NCBI RefSeq assembly: GCF_029210395.1
Contig: NZ_JARGDP010000013.1
Coordinates: forward strand, 1-60,054
Length of the DNA stretch: 60,054 bases
Direction: 5' to 3'
Source of the DNA: Petrocella sp. FN5
GTDB taxonomy: Bacteria; Bacillota; Clostridia; Lachnospirales; Vallitaleaceae
The translations under genes were made by a program, and so were the position numbers. Below the pieces are notes generated by a model. The model saw only the letters and a program-made list of their open reading frames with translations. It did not search any database and was not told where the DNA came from. This document shows, one piece after another, positions 55,532 to 60,054 of this stretch (its first letter is position 1; each line of letters begins with the position of its first letter).

Positions 55532-56134
55532 ATGTCAATCAACTACTACAACACAAACGCTAAAAACTTCATAAACAACACCTTCAACCTATCCATGTCA
55601 GATCTAATGGATGAATTTCTAGCTTTCATTCCAGACAAAGGAATTATCCTAGATCTTGGCTGTGGTTCTGGTCGGGATTCTGTGGAGTTCCAGCGCCGTG
55701 GCTACGAAGTGGTCGCGGTGGATGGTTCACAGGCGATGATTGACCATGCAGCTAAGTTCCTTGGCAGTCATGCAGTGTGTTCGACTTTTGCTGACTATGA
55801 GACGGATATCAGGTTTCATGGCATATGGGCACTTGCTTCATTGCTTCATGTGCTAGAGGAAGATATGGCTCAGGTGATTCGAAAATACCTTGGTCTATTG
55901 GTAGATGAAGGTATTTTCTTAATGTCTTTTAAGAACCGTGATATGAATTATGAAAAGGATGGACGCATATTCACATGCTATACTAAGGATAAGTTAGCAA
56001 GTCTATTATCTGAAGTTGGGTCCTTAGATGTGATTAAGTTTTTTGAAACTGTGGATAGACGTGAGGACCGACATGACGAGAAGTGGATAAGTGTAATCAT
56101 TAAGAAATCAGCAAGAGATATGACCAAGGAATAG
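55532..56134 (+). CDS. Class I SAM-dependent methyltransferase
   Basis: A 200-residue small methyltransferase. Motif I is ILDLGCGSGRDSVEF (about 40-54) and motif II Asp in VVAVDGSQAMI. LHVLEEDMAQVIRKY and GIFLMSFKNRD follow. The first codons use unusual ACA/AAC-rich wording compared with neighbours. AAGGAG at 55522-55527 precedes the start. It heads a methyltransferase-HNH pair that in other Firmicutes is often found with a DUF3427 helicase. The substrate is unknown; it need not be a DNA methylase. Confidence 0.87.
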   Translation: MSINYYNTNAKNFINNTFNLSMSDLMDEFLAFIPDKGIILDLGCGSGRDSVEFQRRGYEVVAVDGSQAMIDHAAKFLGSHAVCSTFADYETDIRFHGIWALASLLHVLEEDMAQVIRKYLGLLVDEGIFLMSFKNRDMNYEKDGRIFTCYTKDKLASLLSEVGSLDVIKFFETVDRREDRHDEKWISVIIKKSARDMTKE

Positions 56135-56172
56135 ATGAGTTTTAGAATGCGTGATGGAAGTGGGGTGGCAGA

Positions 56173-57309
56173 ATGCAACTGGATATGAATCGACAGGAAG
56201 CCATATGGCTTGAGAGAATGTTGGAGAGATCTAATATGGTAACCAGTTATAAAGCCTATTGGATGATAGGTGTGCTGGAAGAGATTATTGAAGGCCATGA
56301 TGTGATAGATTTTGATAAAGTGGTTTCACGAATGATTACCAATGCATGGTATCCAATCATTCAGTATAAGTTGAACTTCGGTTTTCAAGACCAACTCGGT
56401 AAGGTAATCCATTATATCAATGATACTTATCATTATGGCGCAGAGATCAAAAAAACCAATTTGTTGAATCTATTATGCTTTTCATCAGAGTTGTTAGGCG
56501 ACACTACCTTACAAAACATGAAGAAGGCATTTTATAACATGGTCCCTTATAGATTGCTATCTCCTTTTTTTAGAGAAAAAACAAAAGGTCTAAAAGATCA
56601 GAAGAAGAATCGACTTATCACACAGCTATCTCAAGATAGTCAGGATTGTTTTTATAAAATTGATGAGCCAAATAAAATGATTATCGTCAACCCTCACTGG
56701 ACGGATTACATTAATGAGAATCAAGCAGTGATCAAAGGCTGGCTTCAGAATAAGTTAATCATATACCTTCAAGTCAAAAACCCAAGTGTGCCAAGCATCC
56801 CATTTAAGCTTGAACCTCCAAGTAGTCGGAATCTTACCAAAGCGACGAATTACTGGAAAAGATTCAATATGGTTGAACCTATTAAAGACATCTATACAGG
56901 CAAGCCATTAACTTCAGAATACTATGAAGAACTAGGTGCCTTTAGTATCGATCATTTTATTCCATGGAGCTTCGTCTTACATGATGAATTATGGAATCTA
57001 ATGCCAACCTTCAAGCACATCAATAGTTCAAAGAGTGATAAACTTCCATTATTGGACAAGTATTTAATGGAATTTTGTGACCTTCAATATAGAGCCATTA
57101 ACTACATGAAGCAGTCCACTTCCAATCAAAAAATACTTGAAGATTACTTAACCATTGGTGGTAGTGACACAACGGCCTCTATCATAAAAAAAGGCAGTTA
57201 TGTCGATCAAGTAATCTTTACAGAATCCATTAAATCAGCTCTAATGCCAATCTATCAGATTGCTTATAACCAAGGGTTTGAGGTATGGGAACATGGATCT
57301 TTATATTAA
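56173..57309 (+). CDS. HNH endonuclease domain protein
   Basis: A 378-residue protein. A helical N-terminal region of about 245 residues precedes an HNH nuclease module near residue 255: DIYTGKPLTSEY, then FSIDHFIPWSFVLHDELWNL with MPTFKHINSSKSDKLP. The D-H, N and H residues of the fold are all present. It starts 38 bp after the methyltransferase gene behind GGGGTGG and is likely co-transcribed with it. It is probably a restriction-like effector or DNA-modification partner. No DNA target is deducible. Confidence 0.82.
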   Translation: MQLDMNRQEAIWLERMLERSNMVTSYKAYWMIGVLEEIIEGHDVIDFDKVVSRMITNAWYPIIQYKLNFGFQDQLGKVIHYINDTYHYGAEIKKTNLLNLLCFSSELLGDTTLQNMKKAFYNMVPYRLLSPFFREKTKGLKDQKKNRLITQLSQDSQDCFYKIDEPNKMIIVNPHWTDYINENQAVIKGWLQNKLIIYLQVKNPSVPSIPFKLEPPSSRNLTKATNYWKRFNMVEPIKDIYTGKPLTSEYYEELGAFSIDHFIPWSFVLHDELWNLMPTFKHINSSKSDKLPLLDKYLMEFCDLQYRAINYMKQSTSNQKILEDYLTIGGSDTTASIIKKGSYVDQVIFTESIKSALMPIYQIAYNQGFEVWEHGSLY

Positions 57310-57472
57310 CTACTGATTTTCTTAAAGGTAGTGGCGTTATAATGGGTGCATTAATCATTATTTCACTTTTGAAAAAATAAAGCAGGTTATTATAAAAGAA
57401 GATATTGTATCAACAGAGGATTTAGCCCCAGAAGGTTTAATGTTTTGTGAAGCAATCCACAGGAGGCATAAA

Positions 57473-57964
57473 ATGACTAACAAATCGATAGAAGCTACGC
57501 AAACTAAGAATCATCAAAATATGAGCCTAACCCCAAAGAAATCAGATATCATATATATAAGAAGAGCTCATTATCATGAAACAGATCAAATGGGCATTGT
57601 ACATCACTCGAATTTCATTAAATGGTTTGAAGAAGCAAGGATACATCTGATGAAGGCAATAGGAACTTCATACAAAATAATGGAAGAAGAAGGGGTTATA
57701 AGTCCAGTGGTTAGCATGTTCTGTGAGTACAAGACCATGGTTGGATTTGATGATGAAGTCTTCATTCATATCGAAATAATAGACTATAATAGTATAGCGT
57801 TCAAAGTGAAGTATAGAGTAACCAACGATGATGAATCAATTAGTTATGCAGTTGGTGAGAGCAAGCATTGTTTTTTGAGTAAAGAGATGAGAATCATCGC
57901 CCTTAAGAAGAGTCATCCGCATATTAATGAAATATTCATGGCCGAGTTTACTAAGAACTCTTAG
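57473..57964 (+). CDS. Acyl-CoA thioesterase (4HBT/YbgC-like hotdog)
   Basis: A 163-residue hotdog-fold thioesterase. The signature is YHETDQMGIVHHSNFIKWFEEAR, with the catalytic Asp in ETDQMG, and MFCEYKTMVGFDDEVFIHIEI follows. It carries an atypical 30-residue N-terminal lead. AGGAGG at 57461-57466 selects ATG 57473; an upstream in-frame ATG at 57440 belongs to an open stretch with no known family. It lies oddly between the HNH gene and a DUF3427 helicase scrap, suggesting it was inserted or left after a rearrangement. Confidence 0.85.
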   Translation: MTNKSIEATQTKNHQNMSLTPKKSDIIYIRRAHYHETDQMGIVHHSNFIKWFEEARIHLMKAIGTSYKIMEEEGVISPVVSMFCEYKTMVGFDDEVFIHIEIIDYNSIAFKVKYRVTNDDESISYAVGESKHCFLSKEMRIIALKKSHPHINEIFMAEFTKNS

Positions 57965-57967
57965 TAA

Positions 57968-58147
57968 GAATTATATTATCGACTATCTGTTAAGGCAAAA
58001 AGGGGTTACATTTTTAGTCACAAGACAAAAGATGGCCATGCAAGCCCATTCATCTTCAGGGGCAAAGCCGACCATGTAAGCTATTCTGGTTCCAAGTCAG
58101 TCAGCTTCGTATGGGAGCTTGAAGCACCAATGCCTGCAAGATTCTGA
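57968..58147 (+). pseudogene. 3' remnant of a DUF3427-type DEAD/DEAH helicase
   Basis: After the thioesterase stop, a frame without a start codon reads KRGYIFSHKTKDGHASPFI, then FRGKADHVSYSGSKSV and SFVWELEAPMPARF, then stop at 58145. The ending (WxLExPMPA) and the strand pattern fit the C-terminal DUF3427 domain of restriction-associated SF2 helicases. Nothing of the helicase core is left in the window. It lies just before mutT, the usual neighbour order. Assignment is by eye. Confidence 0.6.
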
Positions 58148-58197
58148 AGAGAATCTTAACCTTGCCAACTAATTTCATGTTAACCGAAGGAGATCTT

Positions 58198-58590
58198 ATG
58201 TCCATCCATGTTGTTGCTGCTATTATTAGAAATAAAGAAAATCAGATACTAATCGCTAGGCGTAGGGAAGGGAAATCTCTAGCTGGGTATTTTGAATTCC
58301 CAGGTGGAAAAGTAGATGAAGGAGAATCTCATGAAGTGGCTCTTATTAGGGAGATCTACGAAGAGTTGGGACTACATATTGAAGTGGGTACATTCGTTAA
58401 AAAATCTGAATACAACTATGAGTTCGGAACAATTCATTTGCATGGATATGATTGCTCGATTATAGGAGAGATACCGGACAAGATCGATTCAATTGACCAT
58501 GACCAAGTGCTATGGGTTGAAACAGATGAATTAGTGAGATATAGATTTGCACCTGCTGATATACCGATTGTCGCGGTATTAGGTGGTTAA
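58198..58590 (+). CDS. Nudix (deoxy)nucleoside triphosphate pyrophosphohydrolase, MutT-like
   Basis: A 130-residue Nudix hydrolase. The Nudix box is visible as GGKVDEGESHEVALIREIYE + ELG, matching Gx5Ex7REUxEExGU. It opens with IHVVAAIIRNKENQILIARR, as in MutT-type 8-oxo-dGTP cleaners. GAAGGAG at 58186-58192 sets the start. It follows the DUF3427 helicase scrap; MutT-like genes are common companions of such helicases. Housekeeping nucleotide-pool cleaning remains equally likely. Confidence 0.88.
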   Translation: MSIHVVAAIIRNKENQILIARRREGKSLAGYFEFPGGKVDEGESHEVALIREIYEELGLHIEVGTFVKKSEYNYEFGTIHLHGYDCSIIGEIPDKIDSIDHDQVLWVETDELVRYRFAPADIPIVAVLGG

Positions 58591-58736
58591 TGGTGAAGAG
58601 TATTTGCTTACAAGCGAATGGTATGAGCGGAATAAATCATACTATAATTTTTGGTTGAATAGCTTAGGTTATAAGTAAAACATTACCATTTTCCATTGAT
58701 TATTAAAAGATGTCTTATATAAGGAGATGCAGCAAT

Positions 58737-59510
58737 ATGAATGAACACGATGATTTAATTAAAGAATTGGAAAATATAGTGGAACAGGACTATGAAAAAT
58801 TTTATGCCATCGTTTATCGTATTACTGAATCTCATCAAGACACAGAGGATGTTCTCCAAAACAGTTTCCTAAAAGCTTATAAAAATCTGAAGAACTTTAG
58901 AAAACAATCAAAATTATCGACCTGGTTTTATCGTATAGCTATTAATGAAAGTTATCGATATATGCAGTCATGGAATAAATTACCTGTTATTGCAATCGTT
59001 GAAGATTTGAATATAAATGAAACAACTTTCTTTGGGAATTTAGAATATGATGAAAATTTTGCAGATGTATTAATTGTAGAAGAAATGCGTGAAAAATGTA
59101 TACGTGGCTTTTTGAAATGTGTTCCACAGAAGATGCGTGTTGTTTTTTTGCTTAAGACGTGCATTGATCTTAAAAACAAAGAAATTGCTGAAATTCTTGA
59201 AATCAAAGAAAATAATGTAAAAGTACTTCTCCATAGAGCCAGAAAACAACTTAAAGAGATGTTTGAATACCGCTGTAACTTAATTGATTCGAGTAAACCC
59301 TGTAAGTGTTATCTATGGATTAAATATATGAAGGATCATGATTATCCTATTCCTGAAGGACACAATCAATATAAGAACAACGAATTACTTACGATCCATT
59401 TTAAGAATATGTCCAAACTCAAAAAAATGCATTATTTATTTCAGGTGGAAAATACAATGGATAAAGATACTTTTATAGCAAAAATAAAAACTTTATCGGA
59501 AATTTTGTAA
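58737..59510 (+). CDS. ECF-type RNA polymerase sigma factor
   Basis: A 257-residue sigma-70 family protein. Region 2 lies about residues 18-80 (DTEDVLQNSFLKAYKNLKNF, FRKQSKLSTWFYRIAINESY). Region 4 is about 125-170 (VFLLKTCIDLKNKEIAEIL, VKVLLHRARKQLKEM). A C-terminal extension of about 80 residues carries CNLIDSSKPCKCYLW, a Cys-rich motif seen in some clostridial ECF factors and possibly metal or redox sensing. No anti-sigma gene follows. AAGGAG at 58721-58726 selects the ATG at 58737. Confidence 0.87.
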   Translation: MNEHDDLIKELENIVEQDYEKFYAIVYRITESHQDTEDVLQNSFLKAYKNLKNFRKQSKLSTWFYRIAINESYRYMQSWNKLPVIAIVEDLNINETTFFGNLEYDENFADVLIVEEMREKCIRGFLKCVPQKMRVVFLLKTCIDLKNKEIAEILEIKENNVKVLLHRARKQLKEMFEYRCNLIDSSKPCKCYLWIKYMKDHDYPIPEGHNQYKNNELLTIHFKNMSKLKKMHYLFQVENTMDKDTFIAKIKTLSEIL

Positions 59511-59569
59511 CCTTAGGATTCTTCTATGTGTCTACGCATTGTAAACATTATTAGAATAGGAGGATTCAA

Positions 59570-59995
59570 ATGAATTCAAGAATTGTAGCACCTTGTGGTA
59601 TTGATTGTTTTAACTGTGAGTTGTATGAATCAAATGTGACAGAAGTTCTTAGAGAGCGGATATCTACAAATCTCAAGATCCCCAAAGAGTTAGTAACTTG
59701 TAAAGGGTGTCACGACGGTAACCAATGTCTGTTCCTTGATTTGCAGGGTAAAACCTGTGAGACGTTAGCCTGCGCCAATGATAAAGGTGTTGACTATTGT
59801 TTTGAATGTGATACTTTTCCTTGTAAACTTCTTATGCCATTAGCAAATGGCGCTGATCGTTTTCCCCAAAACATGAAAGTGTATAACTTATGTATAATGA
59901 AACGAATAGGCGTAGAAGCATGGGCAGATGAGGCTTTGGACATCCGCAAAATCTATTTTGGCAAAGAACTTGAAATCGGAAAAGGTGGTTGTTAA
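59570..59995 (+). CDS. DUF3795 Cys-rich protein
   Basis: A 141-residue protein with at least ten Cys: PCGIDCFNCELY near the start, CKGCHDGNQC, CETLACANDKGVDYCFEC and FPCKL. This matches the DUF3795 family common in anaerobes, presumed to bind zinc or an Fe-S centre; function unproven. AGGAGG at 59558-59563 gives the start. It lies 59 bp after the ECF sigma gene on the same strand, so it might be under that factor, but this is a guess. Confidence 0.87.
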   Translation: MNSRIVAPCGIDCFNCELYESNVTEVLRERISTNLKIPKELVTCKGCHDGNQCLFLDLQGKTCETLACANDKGVDYCFECDTFPCKLLMPLANGADRFPQNMKVYNLCIMKRIGVEAWADEALDIRKIYFGKELEIGKGGC

Positions 59996-60016
59996 TAGAT
60001 GTGAAAGTAGGATAAG

Positions 60017-60054
60017 ATGGAAAAACTAAGATTTGCTACAATTGGAACTAACTT
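60017..60054 (+). CDS. Gfo/Idh/MocA family oxidoreductase, 5' end only
   Basis: The window ends after 12 codons reading MEKLRFATIGTN. An N-terminal Rossmann strand of this sort opens many Gfo/Idh/MocA NAD(P)-dependent oxidoreductases. A GTAGG site lies upstream. The gene continues outside the window, so the call is tentative. Confidence 0.4.
   Translation, partial: MEKLRFATIGTN

Noticed and set aside
45471-58590. Possibility that the island is part of a prophage or integrative element
   Set aside because: No integrase, capsid, relaxase, or att-like direct repeats were seen within the window.

Overview
The window looks like the chromosome of a low-GC, anaerobic, Gram-positive bacterium (class Clostridia; a Lachnospirales/Vallitalea-type lineage is my guess, not shown). 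The reasons are AT-rich DNA, strong GGAGG ribosome sites, SigA-type promoters with 17-bp spacers, lipoproteins, a RsgI-type membrane anti-sigma protein, and a nitrogenase cluster of the clostridial/methanogen type with two PII genes between nifH and nifD. No phage, IS transposase, rRNA or CRISPR array was seen.

Layout. 1-2.2 kb: tRNA-Lys, a membrane protein plus TetR pair behind a twin-operator promoter, and lipB. 2.2-12.4 kb: a compact nif operon nifH-nifI1-nifI2-nifD-nifK-nifE-nifN-nifB-nifV. It holds the reductase, the PII switch, the MoFe protein, the cofactor scaffold, the cofactor radical-SAM enzyme and homocitrate synthase. It has a structured leader and internal hairpins, and nifV ends early where it meets a convergent flavodoxin gene. 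12.4-22.4 kb: MarR-flavodoxin, a BlaI regulator with an odd sensor lacking its peptidase, a frameshifted lipoprotein, flavin/ferredoxin oxidoreductases, an ABC-2 exporter with a tandem-MerR regulator, and an AEC transporter. 22.5-29.1 kb: a metal (probably copper) region with a two-component system, an HMA-TauE-cupredoxin fusion, a DUF2318 protein, CsoR behind its operator, an internally deleted CopA, a Met-rich secreted protein and a CC-motif mini-protein. 29.2-32.6 kb: a ferric-iron ABC importer with a Fur/DtxR-like operator inside its promoter. 33.5-44 kb: signalling genes (GGDEF/HD-GYP, CheB-CheR-PAS, SBP-GGDEF, SBP-GGDEF-EAL, and RsgI without SigI). 44.4-45.4 kb: DUF523 and YbaK. 45.5-55.4 kb: a defence-like island with an exonuclease-RecQ-UvrD giant protein, a small unknown protein, an MrcB-N/McrB AAA+ ATPase and a DUF2357/PD-(D/E)XK partner. 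55.5-58.6 kb: a methyltransferase, an HNH nuclease, a thioesterase, the 3' scrap of a DUF3427 helicase, and MutT. 58.7-60 kb: an ECF sigma factor, a DUF3795 protein and the start of a Gfo/Idh/MocA oxidoreductase.

Four genes are each broken by what looks like one missing base in an A or T run of 6-7. This suggests either unpolished long-read sequence or real homopolymer slippage. The best candidate for a poorly described system is the 45.5-55.4 kb island, a Type IV restriction-like McrBC variant next to a very large nuclease-helicase fusion. All functional calls rest on motifs read by eye; no database search was run.
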